A stretch of 64,000 bases of DNA, from contig NZ_SACM01000004.1 of the NCBI RefSeq assembly GCF_004004565.1, positions 62,001 through 126,000 on the forward strand. The letters are read 5' to 3'. The notes beneath the pieces are model-generated. The model was not told the origin of the DNA, searched no databases, and saw only the letters and a list, made by a program, of their open reading frames with translations. Numbering within the stretch: position 1 is the stretch's first letter; every line of letters begins with the position of its first letter. This document shows positions 8,110-16,636 of this stretch, piece by piece. The DNA comes from Inhella crocodyli (GTDB taxonomy: Bacteria > Pseudomonadota > Gammaproteobacteria > Burkholderiales > Burkholderiaceae_C). The position numbers and the translations under genes were made by a program.

Positions 8110-8194
8110 GGCGCGGTGCGGTGTGGGGGTGAAAAGCGGCATTCTCCGGCCCGCGCTGGTAGCGTGCCGGCTTTCCAACCGGAACCCCTCCCCC

Positions 8195-10612
8195 ATGCCC
8201 AAGCTCCCGCGTTTCAGCGCCCTGGCGCTGGTCGTCGCCGGCCTGTGGGCCAGCGCCCCCGTGCTGGCCCAGTCGCCCACCTACCAAGAGCCCTCGGCCG
8301 CCATGCGCGCGGTGCTGGACGCGCCGGCCCTGCCGCAGCACAGCCTGTCGCCCGACCAGCGCTGGCTGGCCAGCGTCACGCTGCGCCGCCACCGCCCCGT
8401 GGCCGAGCTGGCCCGCCCCGTCACCCGCCTGGCCGGCCTGCGCCTGGACGCCCGCGCCAACGGCCCGGCGCTGATCAGCCCGATCGAGGCCCTGAGCCTG
8501 AAGCCCGCCACCGGCGGCGCCGAAGTGCCCGTGCCCCTGCCCGCGGGCGGCGGCTTCCACGGCCTGCGCTGGTCGCCCGACGGGCAGCGCCTGCTGCTGA
8601 ACCGCCGCACGGAGGCCGGCACCGAGCTCTGGGTGGCCGAGGTGGCCAAGCCCGTGCTGCGCCGCCTCCAAGGCGTGTCGGTCAACCAGGTGCTCGACAA
8701 CGACCCCGCTTGGCTGGGCACCGACGAGTTGGTGGTGCTGAGCGTGCCAGCCAAGCGCGGCGCCGCTCCTGTGGCCGGGGCCCCCACGGGCCCGACCATC
8801 CAAGAGTCCATGGGCAAAACATCGCCCGAGCGCACCCTGCAGAACCTGCTGACCAACCCGCAGGACGAGGCCCTGTTCACCCACCTGGCCACCAGCCAGC
8901 CGCTGCGCGTGAACCTGAAGACCGGCGCCACCCGCCCCATCGGCGCGCCCGGCCTGTACACCCGCGTGCAAACCGTCGGCAACGCCAGCGCGCTGCTCAC
9001 CGAGCGCCTGGTGCCGCCCTTCAGCTACCAAGTGGCCTGGAACGACTTCCCCACGCAGGTCAGCGTGCTCGACCTGAACGGCAAGCCCCTGCGCGAGCTG
9101 GCCCGCGTGCCGCTGAAAGAAGGCGTGCCCGTGGAAGGCGTGGTCACCGGGCCGCGCCAGTTCTGGGCCTCGCCCCTGGCCGACGGCGCCGTGTACTGGG
9201 TCGAAGCCCTGGACGGCGGCGACCCCGCCACCAAAGTGCCGCACCGCGACCGCCTGATGCGCCTGGACGCGCCCTACACCGGCGAGGCCCGCGAGCTGCA
9301 CAAGACCGCCGGCCGCCTGATGGGCCTGAACTTCGCCGAAGGCGCGGCCCGCGCCATGGTCAGCGAGTACGACCGCGACCGCGTGTGGCTCACGGTCGAC
9401 TGGCTGGCCCTGGACGGCAGCGCCGCCCCGCTGCGCCTGCAAGACCGCTCCCTGCGCGACCGCTACCGCGACCCCGGCCAGCCGCAATTGCGCGTGCTCA
9501 CGGCCAACGGCCGCGCGGTGATTCGCCAAGACCAAGGCGCGCTGCTGCTGGCCGGTGCTGGCGCCAGCCCGGGCGGCGACCGCCCCTTCCTCGACCGCTT
9601 CGAGCTCGCCACGCAAAAGGCCACGCGCCTGTTCCAGGCCAGCCCCACGCATTACGAGCAAGCCGTGGCCCTGCTGCCCAGCGGCCAGTTGCTGACGCGC
9701 CGCGAAACCTTCGCTGAGCCGCCCAACCTCGTGCTGCGCAGCGGCGATGGCTTCGCCGACATGCAGGCCCTCACCGCCAACGCCGACCCCACGCCCTCCT
9801 TGCGCGGCATCCAGCGCGAGCGCATCCAGTTCAAGCGGCCCGACGGCGTGCAGCTCAGCTTCTGGCTCTACCTGCCCCCGGGGCACAAGGGCAAGAACGC
9901 GGGCGACGCCCGTCCCACCTTCGTGTGGGCCTACCCGCAGGAGTTCACCGACGCGGCCACGGCCAGCCAGGTCAGTGGCAGCACCAGCCGCTTCAACACC
10001 TTCGGCAGCACCAACCCGCTGATGCTCTTGCTCGACGGCTACGTCGTGCTGATGGACGCCACGATGCCCGTGGTCGGCGACCCCAAGACGGTGAACGACA
10101 GCTTCATCGAGCAGATCACCGCCAACGCCCAGGCCATCATCGACAAGGCGGTGGAGCTGGGCGTGAGCGAGCGCGACAAGATGGTCGTCGGCGGCCACAG
10201 CTATGGCGCCTTCATGACGGCCAACCTGCTGGCCCACACCGACCTGTTCAAGGCCGGCATCGCCCGCAGCGGCGCCTACAACCGCACGCTGACCCCTTTC
10301 GGCTTCCAGGCCGAGCGCCGCACCCTGTGGGAGGCCCCGAACAGCTACCTCAAGCTGTCGCCCTTCTTGGTGGCCGACAAACTCAAGGAGCCCATCCTCT
10401 TGATGCACGGCGAGTCCGACGACAACCCCGGCACCTTCCCCATCCAAACCCATCGCCTGTACCAGGCCCTGGCCGGCACCGGGGGCAACGTGCGCTTCGT
10501 GAGCCTGCCCTTCGAAGGCCACGGCTACAGCGCCCGTGAGAGCCAAGGCCACGTGCTGTGGGAAATGAGCGAGTGGATGAAACGGCACACCGGGGGCGTG
10601 CCCGCTCGCTGA
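8195..10612 (+). CDS. S9 family serine peptidase, glutamyl-endopeptidase-like
   Basis: This 805-residue protein has a signal peptide (about 1-25, ending PVLAQ), a long beta-propeller-like middle, and a C-terminal alpha/beta-hydrolase domain of the prolyl oligopeptidase family. Catalytic residues are visible: Ser669 in GGHSYGAFM, Asp742 or 743 in HGESDDNPG, and His776 in EGHGYSARES. The segments GIARSGAYNRTLTPFGFQ and MPVVGDPKTVNDSF resemble plant and bacterial glutamyl endopeptidases (S9D) more than classical prolyl oligopeptidases. It probably degrades peptides in the periplasm. The gene is followed by a perfect palindromic terminator. Family is certain; substrate preference is an inference. 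Confidence 0.92.
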   Translation: MPKLPRFSALALVVAGLWASAPVLAQSPTYQEPSAAMRAVLDAPALPQHSLSPDQRWLASVTLRRHRPVAELARPVTRLAGLRLDARANGPALISPIEALSLKPATGGAEVPVPLPAGGGFHGLRWSPDGQRLLLNRRTEAGTELWVAEVAKPVLRRLQGVSVNQVLDNDPAWLGTDELVVLSVPAKRGAAPVAGAPTGPTIQESMGKTSPERTLQNLLTNPQDEALFTHLATSQPLRVNLKTGATRPIGAPGLYTRVQTVGNASALLTERLVPPFSYQVAWNDFPTQVSVLDLNGKPLRELARVPLKEGVPVEGVVTGPRQFWASPLADGAVYWVEALDGGDPATKVPHRDRLMRLDAPYTGEARELHKTAGRLMGLNFAEGAARAMVSEYDRDRVWLTVDWLALDGSAAPLRLQDRSLRDRYRDPGQPQLRVLTANGRAVIRQDQGALLLAGAGASPGGDRPFLDRFELATQKATRLFQASPTHYEQAVALLPSGQLLTRRETFAEPPNLVLRSGDGFADMQALTANADPTPSLRGIQRERIQFKRPDGVQLSFWLYLPPGHKGKNAGDARPTFVWAYPQEFTDAATASQVSGSTSRFNTFGSTNPLMLLLDGYVVLMDATMPVVGDPKTVNDSFIEQITANAQAIIDKAVELGVSERDKMVVGGHSYGAFMTANLLAHTDLFKAGIARSGAYNRTLTPFGFQAERRTLWEAPNSYLKLSPFLVADKLKEPILLMHGESDDNPGTFPIQTHRLYQALAGTGGNVRFVSLPFEGHGYSARESQGHVLWEMSEWMKRHTGGVPAR

Positions 10613-10636
10613 GGCGCCCGAGTCCGCCCATACTGG

Positions 10637-10669
10637 GGCCTCCAACCCGGCCGGGTTGGAGGCCTTTTT
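10637..10669 (+). terminator. Strong rho-independent terminator of the S9 peptidase gene
   Basis: A perfect 28-base palindrome (10637-10664; each arm begins GGCCTCCAACCCGG) is followed by five T residues. Confidence 0.88.
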
Positions 10670-10689
10670 CATGCAATGGGGAGACTCCG

Positions 10690-11385
10690 ATGAACCGAGT
10701 TCGATCCGCGGCCGCCTTGGCCCTTGCTGGCGCGCTCAGCGCCTGGACCCCGACGGCGATGGCCGGTGCGCCCATGGCCACCGAAGACGCCGACGTGCTG
10801 GCCCCGAGCGAGTGCGAGTGGGAGAGCACCGCCAACCGCACCACCGTGAGCGGCTTCAGCGTCCGCACCCTGGCCACCAAGGCGGGCTGCGGCCTCGTGC
10901 CTGGCACCCAATTGGCCTTCGGCCTGGCCCGCACCACGGCCGAGGGCGAATCGGCCAATGGGCTGGGGCTCACCGGCAAGACCGCCCTGATCCCTCGCCG
11001 CGACGGCGGCTTCGGCCTGACCCTGGCCTACGGCTTCGCCTGGGCCAAAGAACCCGGCGACAGCCTGCGCTACGCCGCCACCACGGTGACGCTGGTGGCC
11101 AGCCAGGGCGTCGGCGATTGGACCTTCCACGGCAACCTCGGCGTGACGCGATTCCGTGCCGAAGGCGACAGCCGCAGCACCTGGGCCTTGGGCGCCGAAT
11201 ACGCGCTCAGCCCCGCCGTGTCGGCCTTGGTGGAGACCTACGGCAGCGAAGGCAACGGCAGCGCCTGGGGCGCGGGCCTGCGCTGGGCGGCCAGCCAGTC
11301 CTGGAGCTTCGGCCTGATGGCCTCGCAGACCCAGCGCAGCCCCAAGGCCAAGGACGTGCTGCTCAGCGCCAAGCTGGCGTTCTGA
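10690..11385 (+). CDS. Predicted outer-membrane beta-barrel protein, copy 1
   Basis: This 231-residue exported protein of unknown function has a signal peptide (about 1-28, ending TAMAG). The rest alternates polar and hydrophobic residues in strands typical of a small beta-barrel and ends in aromatic Phe (SAKLAF). The start follows a GGGAG ribosome site by about 6 bases. It is a paralogue of the protein at 20031-20732. Both begin their mature part with PMAT..DVL, keep two Cys around a GF(S) segment, share an ETYG(S/A)EG motif and a W(S)(F/V)G(L/A)M strand, and close with a terminal Phe. No domain name is claimed. Confidence 0.8.
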   Translation: MNRVRSAAALALAGALSAWTPTAMAGAPMATEDADVLAPSECEWESTANRTTVSGFSVRTLATKAGCGLVPGTQLAFGLARTTAEGESANGLGLTGKTALIPRRDGGFGLTLAYGFAWAKEPGDSLRYAATTVTLVASQGVGDWTFHGNLGVTRFRAEGDSRSTWALGAEYALSPAVSALVETYGSEGNGSAWGAGLRWAASQSWSFGLMASQTQRSPKAKDVLLSAKLAF

Positions 11386-11392
11386 AGCGGGA

Positions 11393-11412
11393 GGCCGCGC
11401 TCGCGCGCGGCC
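11393..11412. terminator. GC hairpin between convergent genes
   Basis: A perfect 8-base stem (GGCCGCGC / GCGCGGCC) with a 4-base loop fills the 31-base gap between two convergent stop codons. There is no T run, so efficient intrinsic termination is doubtful. Confidence 0.4.
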
Positions 11413-11416
11413 CCGT

Positions 11417-11818
11417 TCACTTCAACTCGAAGCGCACCGCGGCCGGCTTTTGCCCGGCCAGCGTGATCGTGGCCAGCACCTTGCTGCCCGCGCCCAGCTG
11501 GAAGGGCCCTGCCGCTTCCAAGGCGTTTTTGCCCGTGGGCTTGAGCACGGCCTCGGTCTTGGTTTTGCCGGTCAGCAGCGTCAGCTTGCCGGTGGCGCCG
11601 GCCGTCGCCGTGGGCTGGCCGTGGTCGCTCACGTAAATCACCAGGCGCTCGGGCTTGGCCACCAGCTCCCAGTCTTGGTGGCCGATCAAGGTCATCACCC
11701 CGCCGTGGCGCGGTTGGTGGTCTTTGGCGTGGTCGTGCACGTGGGGCTCGCTGGCCGCCACGGGCGCGGCGGCCAACGCCAACAAGAGGGGCAAGGCCAG
11801 GGCAAAACGGTTCTTCAT
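11417..11818 (-). CDS. Small His-rich periplasmic protein at the end of the metal efflux operon
   Basis: This 133-residue protein has a clear signal peptide (1-22, ending APVAAS). A histidine cluster at the mature N-terminus follows (EPHVHDHAKDHQPRHGG), then a beta-rich body. The His cluster suggests binding of Zn, Cu or a similar ion in the periplasm. It is the last gene of the leftward efflux cluster, 26 bases after the RND pump stop. Similar small proteins with HGG near the N-terminus occur beside RND metal pumps and are thought to be periplasmic metal chaperones; that role is an inference. Confidence 0.85.
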   Translation of the reverse strand: MKNRFALALPLLLALAAAPVAASEPHVHDHAKDHQPRHGGVMTLIGHQDWELVAKPERLVIYVSDHGQPTATAGATGKLTLLTGKTKTEAVLKPTGKNALEAAGPFQLGAGSKVLATITLAGQKPAAVRFELK

Positions 11819-11844
11819 GGCAAGGTTCTCCAAGGGGTGGGGCA

Positions 11845-14800
11845 TCAATAGACCTGCCCGTCGGCGTCGGCCGCCAGGCGTTCGATGGGGGCGCGCCCGA
11901 AGCGCCAGACCATCGCGGGGGTGAGGAAGCTGTCGAGCAAGGTGGCGCTGACCAAGCCGCCGAAGATCACCACGGCCACCGGGTACAGCACCTCGGTGCC
12001 GGGCTGACCGGCCTCGAACAGCAGCGGGGCCAGGGCCAGGGCGGCCACCAAGGCCGTCATCAGCACGGGGGTCAGGCGCTCCAGCGAGCCGCGCGTGAGC
12101 ATGGCCGTGTCGAAGCGCTCGCCCTCGAAGGCGCACAGGTTGATGTAGTGGCTGACCTTCAAGATGCCGTTGCGGATGGCGATGCCGGCCAGGGTGACGA
12201 AGCCGATGAGCGCCGCCACCGACAGCGGCTGGCCGCTGAGCTTGAGCCCGATCACCGCGCCCACCAGGGCCAACGGGATGTTGGCCATGATCAAGAGCGT
12301 CAACACCCCGCTGCGGTAGCGGCTGTACAGCACCAAGAACACCAAGGCGGCCGACACGAGGCTGAGGAGCCCGATCAAGCGGCTGCTTTCTTCCTGCGCC
12401 TGGAACTGGCCGCCCAGCTCGATGAACATCCCTTCGGGCAGGCGGTGCTGGGCCACCACGGCGCGAAGCTCGGCCACCACCTCGGACAGCGGGCGCTGCG
12501 AGGCGTTGGCCGAGATCACGATGCGGCGCCGGCCGTCGTCGCGGCTGATCTGGTTGGGGCCGTCGCCCTCGACGATGGTGGCCAGCCGGCTCAAGGGCAC
12601 GCGGCCCGCGGGCGTGTCGATCAGCAGTTGCGGCAGGGCCTGCAGCGTGCGCGCCGGGTCGCCCAGGCGCAGCACCAGGTCGAAGCGGCGGTTGCCCTCC
12701 ACCACCTGCGTCACGCGCTCGCCGTCCACCAACTGCTGCAGCTCGGCCAGCAGGCGACCGGGTGGCAGGCCGTAGGCGCGCGCGGCCTCGTGGTCCACGC
12801 GCACCTGGATCTGCGGTGCGAGCACCTGCTTCTCCACCTCCAGGTCGGCGATGCCCGGGATGCCCGCCAGCTTCCCCCGCAGCGCCTCGGCCTGGCCGCG
12901 CAAGGTGTCCAGGTCCTCGCCGAAGACCTTGATGGCGATGGCGCTGCGCACGCCCGAGAGCATGTGGTCCAGCCGGTGCCCGATGGGCTGCCCCACCGCG
13001 ATGGCCGCGGGCAGGGGGCTCAGGCGCAGGCGAAGGTCGGCCAGCACGGCCTCCAGCGGTCGCGTGCTGCGGCGCAGGGCCACGTCCAGCTCCGACACGT
13101 GCACGCCCTCGGCGTGCTCGTCCATCTCGGCACGGCCCGAGCGCCGGCCGACGTGGACCACCTCGGGCACGACCTTCAGCAGCCGCTCGGCCTGCCGCGC
13201 CACCCGCACCGACTCGGCCAGGGTCGTGCCCGGATTCAGCCGCAGGCCGATGACGAGCGAGCCCTCGTTGAAGGGGGGCAAGAAGGTCGTGGGAAAGAAA
13301 GGCACCAGGGCCACCGCCCCCATGACCGCCAACGCGCCCGCCGCCAGCACGGCGCGGGTGTGCGCGAGCACCCAGCCCAGCGCCACGGCGTAGCGCGCCT
13401 TGAGCCAGCGCACCAAACGGGGCTCGGCGTGGTCCAAGGTCTTGAGCTGGGGCAGCAGGTAGTAGGACAGCACCGGCGTGAGCGTGATCGACACCAGCAT
13501 CGACGCCAAGATGGAGGTGATGTAGGCCACGCCCAGGGGCACGAACAAGCGCCCCTCGATGCCCGGCAGCAAGAACAGCGGCACGAAGACCAGCACGATC
13601 ACCACCGTGGCCACCACGATGGCGCTGCGCACCTCCAAGGTGGCTTTGGCAATCAAGGCCACGGCGCTCAGCGGGGTGGCCGCTTGCCGGTTCTGTTTGA
13701 GGCGGCGCAGCACGTTCTCCACGCCCACCACCGCGTCGTCCACCAACTCGCCAATGGCGATGGCCAGGCCGCCCAGGGTCATGGTGTTGATCGACAGGCC
13801 GAAGTGGCGGAACACCAGCACCGTGGTCAAGATCGACGCCGGAATCGCCACGAGCGAAATCAGCGTGGTGCGCGCGTTGGCCAGGAACAGGTAGAGCACG
13901 ACGGCCACGATGGCCGAGGCCGCCATCAGCTTGCCTTGCAGGTTGCCGATGCTGGCTTCGATGAAGCTGGCTTGCCGGAAGGTGACCCGCGGTGCGGCCA
14001 TGCCCGCGGGCAGCGAGGGCTTCAGCGCCGCCAGCGCCGACTCGATCGATCGGGTCAGCGCCACCGTGTCGGCCCCGGGCTGCTTCTGCACGGCCAAAAC
14101 CACGGCGGGCTGCCCGTTGAAGCCAGCGTCGCCCCGCTTGATGGCGGGCGCGAAGCGCACGGTGGCGACCTGGCTCAGCAGCACCGACTGGCCATGGACC
14201 CACGCCACCGGCAGCTGCTGCAGATCCTCCAAGCGCGTCGTGCGCCCCAGGTGGCGGATCAGGTACTCCCGCGCGTTCAGCTCCAAGAAGCCGCCGCTGC
14301 TGTTGCTGGCGTGGCCTTGCAGGGCCGCGCGCAACTGTTCCACGCCGACCCCCAGCTGCGCCATGCGCACCGTGTCGGGCTGCACTTGGTACTGCCGCAC
14401 CTCGCCGCCGATGGGCACCACCTGCGCCACGCCCGGGATGGCCAGCAAGCGCGGCCGCAGCACGAAGTCGGCGTACTCGCGCGTCGCCATGGCGCTGATC
14501 TTGGTGTCGTCGATGGGCAGCGCCACCAGCATCACCTCGCCCATGATGGAGCTGATGGGGCCCATGGCCACGTGCTGCACGCCCGCCGGCAGGGCCTCGC
14601 GCGCCGTGTCCAGGCGCTCGCCCACCATCTGCCGCGCGCGGTACAGGTCCGTGCCCCACTCAAAGGTCACGTAGACGAAGGACAGGCCGACCGAGGACAC
14701 CGAGCGCACGGCCGTGACGCCGGGCAGGCCGCTCATGGCCTGCTCCAGCGGCAGGGTCACCAGCTGCTCGACCTCCTCCGGCGCCATGCCGCCCGCCTCC

Positions 14801-14952
14801 ACCTGCAGGGTCACCTGCGGGCGGTCCAGGCTGGGGAAGACGTCCACCGGCGTGCGCGTGAGCGTGATCGCCCCCAGCGCCATCATGGCCAGGGCCACGG
14901 CCAGCACCAGCAGGCGGTTGCGCAGGCTGCTTTGAACCAGAAAGTCGAACAT
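11845..14952 (-). CDS. Heavy-metal efflux RND pump (CusA/CzcA family)
   Basis: This 1035-residue inner-membrane proton/cation antiporter has the 12-helix RND layout, with two large periplasmic loops. The N-terminus (NRLLVLAVALAMMALGAITLTRTPVDVFPSLDRPQV) and the fourth-helix motif AIGELVDDAVVGVENVLRRL are typical of HME-RND pumps. That helix carries acidic Glu and Asp residues expected to relay protons. It differs from the DFG motif of classical CzcA, so substrate specificity (Zn/Cd/Co versus Cu/Ag) is not settled by sequence alone. The start lies 3 bases after the membrane-fusion protein stop. It should form a tripartite complex with the products of 14956-16065 and 16637-17896. Confidence 0.93.
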   Translation of the reverse strand: MFDFLVQSSLRNRLLVLAVALAMMALGAITLTRTPVDVFPSLDRPQVTLQVEAGGMAPEEVEQLVTLPLEQAMSGLPGVTAVRSVSSVGLSFVYVTFEWGTDLYRARQMVGERLDTAREALPAGVQHVAMGPISSIMGEVMLVALPIDDTKISAMATREYADFVLRPRLLAIPGVAQVVPIGGEVRQYQVQPDTVRMAQLGVGVEQLRAALQGHASNSSGGFLELNAREYLIRHLGRTTRLEDLQQLPVAWVHGQSVLLSQVATVRFAPAIKRGDAGFNGQPAVVLAVQKQPGADTVALTRSIESALAALKPSLPAGMAAPRVTFRQASFIEASIGNLQGKLMAASAIVAVVLYLFLANARTTLISLVAIPASILTTVLVFRHFGLSINTMTLGGLAIAIGELVDDAVVGVENVLRRLKQNRQAATPLSAVALIAKATLEVRSAIVVATVVIVLVFVPLFLLPGIEGRLFVPLGVAYITSILASMLVSITLTPVLSYYLLPQLKTLDHAEPRLVRWLKARYAVALGWVLAHTRAVLAAGALAVMGAVALVPFFPTTFLPPFNEGSLVIGLRLNPGTTLAESVRVARQAERLLKVVPEVVHVGRRSGRAEMDEHAEGVHVSELDVALRRSTRPLEAVLADLRLRLSPLPAAIAVGQPIGHRLDHMLSGVRSAIAIKVFGEDLDTLRGQAEALRGKLAGIPGIADLEVEKQVLAPQIQVRVDHEAARAYGLPPGRLLAELQQLVDGERVTQVVEGNRRFDLVLRLGDPARTLQALPQLLIDTPAGRVPLSRLATIVEGDGPNQISRDDGRRRIVISANASQRPLSEVVAELRAVVAQHRLPEGMFIELGGQFQAQEESSRLIGLLSLVSAALVFLVLYSRYRSGVLTLLIMANIPLALVGAVIGLKLSGQPLSVAALIGFVTLAGIAIRNGILKVSHYINLCAFEGERFDTAMLTRGSLERLTPVLMTALVAALALAPLLFEAGQPGTEVLYPVAVVIFGGLVSATLLDSFLTPAMVWRFGRAPIERLAADADGQVY

Positions 14953-14955
14953 CGG

Positions 14956-16065
14956 TCAGCGCACCTGGTTGAGCAAGGTGGCGCCCTGCACGACGACGCG
15001 ATCGCCATCGCTCAAGCCCTGCGTGACGGCCACGCGCGCGCCGTCCAAGGGCTGCGTCAGCACCACCTTGGGCACGAAGCGCTCGGGCGCCTGCTTCACC
15101 CACACGATGGTTTGGTTGGCGGCGTTCTTCATCAAGGCCTGCGCCGGCACGGCGTGGCCGGTGACGGTGCTGCGCGTTTGCAGCACCACGCGCACCGGCT
15201 GGCCCAGGGCCAGGCCCTGAACGCCGCCGAACTGCATCGGCAGCGCCTGCTCGCGCAGCCGCGTGCTGGCGCCCAAAAAGCGCAGGGCTTGCGGCGCCCC
15301 CGACGCGTTCACCAAGAAGGCGTCGCCCACGTCCTGGGCGACGCCCAGGTCGTAAGCCAGGGCCTCGATGCGCAGGCGCTGTGGGTCCACCACCTCGAAG
15401 ACCGGGTCGCGCGCGTCCACCACCTGGCCGGCCAGGGCCTGACTGGCGGCCACCACGCCGCTGACCGGTGCCACCAAGGCCTCGCGCCCGCCCAGGCCCT
15501 GGCGCAGCGCGGCGCCGCGGGCCCGCAGGCTTTGCAGCTCGCTCTCGGCGGCCTCGATCTCGCGGCGGGGCACCGTGTCGGCCAGGACCTGCAAGCGCGC
15601 CAGGCGCTTCTCGGCCAGGGCCTGGGCCGCCTGCAGCTCGGCCACCTGGGCGGCCTGGGCCGAGCGCTCCAGCGCGCCGGCCACCGGCTCCACGTAGGCC
15701 AGCACCTGGCCGCGCTGCACCCGTTGGCCCAAAGCCGGGAAGCCCTGCGGCGGCGCCACCAGGCGCCCGGCCTGCGTGGCCTGCACCGGACCGCCGGCGT
15801 TGGGGTCCATCACCACCACGCCCTGCAGCTCGGTGGCCTTCGGCAGCGCGGCCTGCTGGACCGGCAGCGTGCGCAGGCCCATCAGGCGCTGCGCCGATTT
15901 CGGCAGGAAGACCGTGCCATCGGGCTGGCGCTGCGGGCCGTTGCTGTTCACCGCCGCGGGGGCGTCGCCATGGTCTTCGTCGCCATGCGCCAGCGCCGGG
16001 CCAGCGGCCAAGAGCGCAAACAGGGCGAACAGGGTGGCCTGGGCGGCCATCGTCACGCGCTTCAT
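14956..16065 (-). CDS. RND efflux membrane-fusion (periplasmic adaptor) protein, CzcB/CusB type
   Basis: This 369-residue adaptor has a signal peptide (about 1-24, ending GPALA). A His/Asp-rich mature start (HGDEDHGD) looks like a metal-binding tail. Lipoyl and coiled-coil hairpin parts follow (GRLVAPPQGFPALGQRVQRGQVLAYVEP, then an Ala/Glu/Arg-rich helix pair), and a beta-barrel region ends the protein. It links the RND pump to the outer-membrane channel. A GGAGGT ribosome site precedes the start. The ATG overlaps the TGA of the upstream accessory gene by 4 bases, so the two are coupled. Confidence 0.93.
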   Translation of the reverse strand: MKRVTMAAQATLFALFALLAAGPALAHGDEDHGDAPAAVNSNGPQRQPDGTVFLPKSAQRLMGLRTLPVQQAALPKATELQGVVVMDPNAGGPVQATQAGRLVAPPQGFPALGQRVQRGQVLAYVEPVAGALERSAQAAQVAELQAAQALAEKRLARLQVLADTVPRREIEAAESELQSLRARGAALRQGLGGREALVAPVSGVVAASQALAGQVVDARDPVFEVVDPQRLRIEALAYDLGVAQDVGDAFLVNASGAPQALRFLGASTRLREQALPMQFGGVQGLALGQPVRVVLQTRSTVTGHAVPAQALMKNAANQTIVWVKQAPERFVPKVVLTQPLDGARVAVTQGLSDGDRVVVQGATLLNQVR

Positions 16066-16613
16066 GCGGCACCTCCGAACCCAGCGGCACGGCGCCGGGC
16101 GAGCGCCTTGCGCCCCGCCACGCCCAAGCCCAGCAGCAAGCCCAGGCCCAGCACGGCCCCGGCCGCGGCGCCCCAGCGCTGCCCGGTAGCACCCGCAGCC
16201 GGCGCGTCGTGCGCCTCCCCATGCACGTCCAGCTCGGCGGCCAGCAGGTCCACGTCGTCGCCGTCGGTCACGGTGGCGGCCACGGCGTGCACGCCGGCCT
16301 CCAGCGGGGCCGGCAGGGCCACGGTGTAGCTGCCATCGGCTTGGGCTTGCGGCTTCAAGGGCCGGCCGCCCAGCTCCAGCTCCACGGTCGCCGCGGGACG
16401 CGGCTCGTTGGTCGCGGCGCGGTCCAGGTACAGGGTGAGGGTCTTGCCATCCAGCACGCCGACCAGCTCGAACAGGTCGGAGCTGGCCGCGAAGCGCGGC
16501 AGGGCGTGGGCGGTGGCGGCGGGCGGGGCCTCGCCGTGGTCGTGACCCGGCCCGGCGTGGGCAGCGGGGGCGACCAAGGCCAGGGCCAAGGCAAGAAGGG
16601 CAGTGGTTTTCAT
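16062..16613 (-). CDS. Membrane-anchored accessory protein of the metal efflux operon
   Basis: This 183-residue protein has a signal peptide (ending PAAHAG), a short His-containing mature start (GPGHDHGE), and an Ig-like beta region (FELVGVLDGKTLTLYLDR...VELELGG). A C-terminal membrane helix lies near residues 147-168, followed by a basic RKALARRR tail. Similar domains sit at the N-terminus of some CzcB-type adaptors, so this may be a stand-alone version anchored in the inner membrane. An alternative in-frame ATG at 16640 would overlap the upstream stop (ATGA) and add nine residues. The 16613 start gives a more typical signal peptide. Confidence 0.83.
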   Translation of the reverse strand: MKTTALLALALALVAPAAHAGPGHDHGEAPPAATAHALPRFAASSDLFELVGVLDGKTLTLYLDRAATNEPRPAATVELELGGRPLKPQAQADGSYTVALPAPLEAGVHAVAATVTDGDDVDLLAAELDVHGEAHDAPAAGATGQRWGAAAGAVLGLGLLLGLGVAGRKALARRRAAGFGGAA

Positions 16614-16636
16614 GGGGCGATGGCGGTGAAAGGCGC

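Noticed and set aside
11417-14659. A leftward frame of about 1080 codons that ends with the small His-rich protein
   Set aside because: Only the last 133 codons form a real protein. The rest lies out of frame over the RND pump gene and has no domain features.
12148-16329. A very long open plus-strand frame across the RND pump and adaptor genes
   Set aside because: His/Gln/Arg-rich shadow translation of the reverse strand; the real leftward genes explain the sequence.
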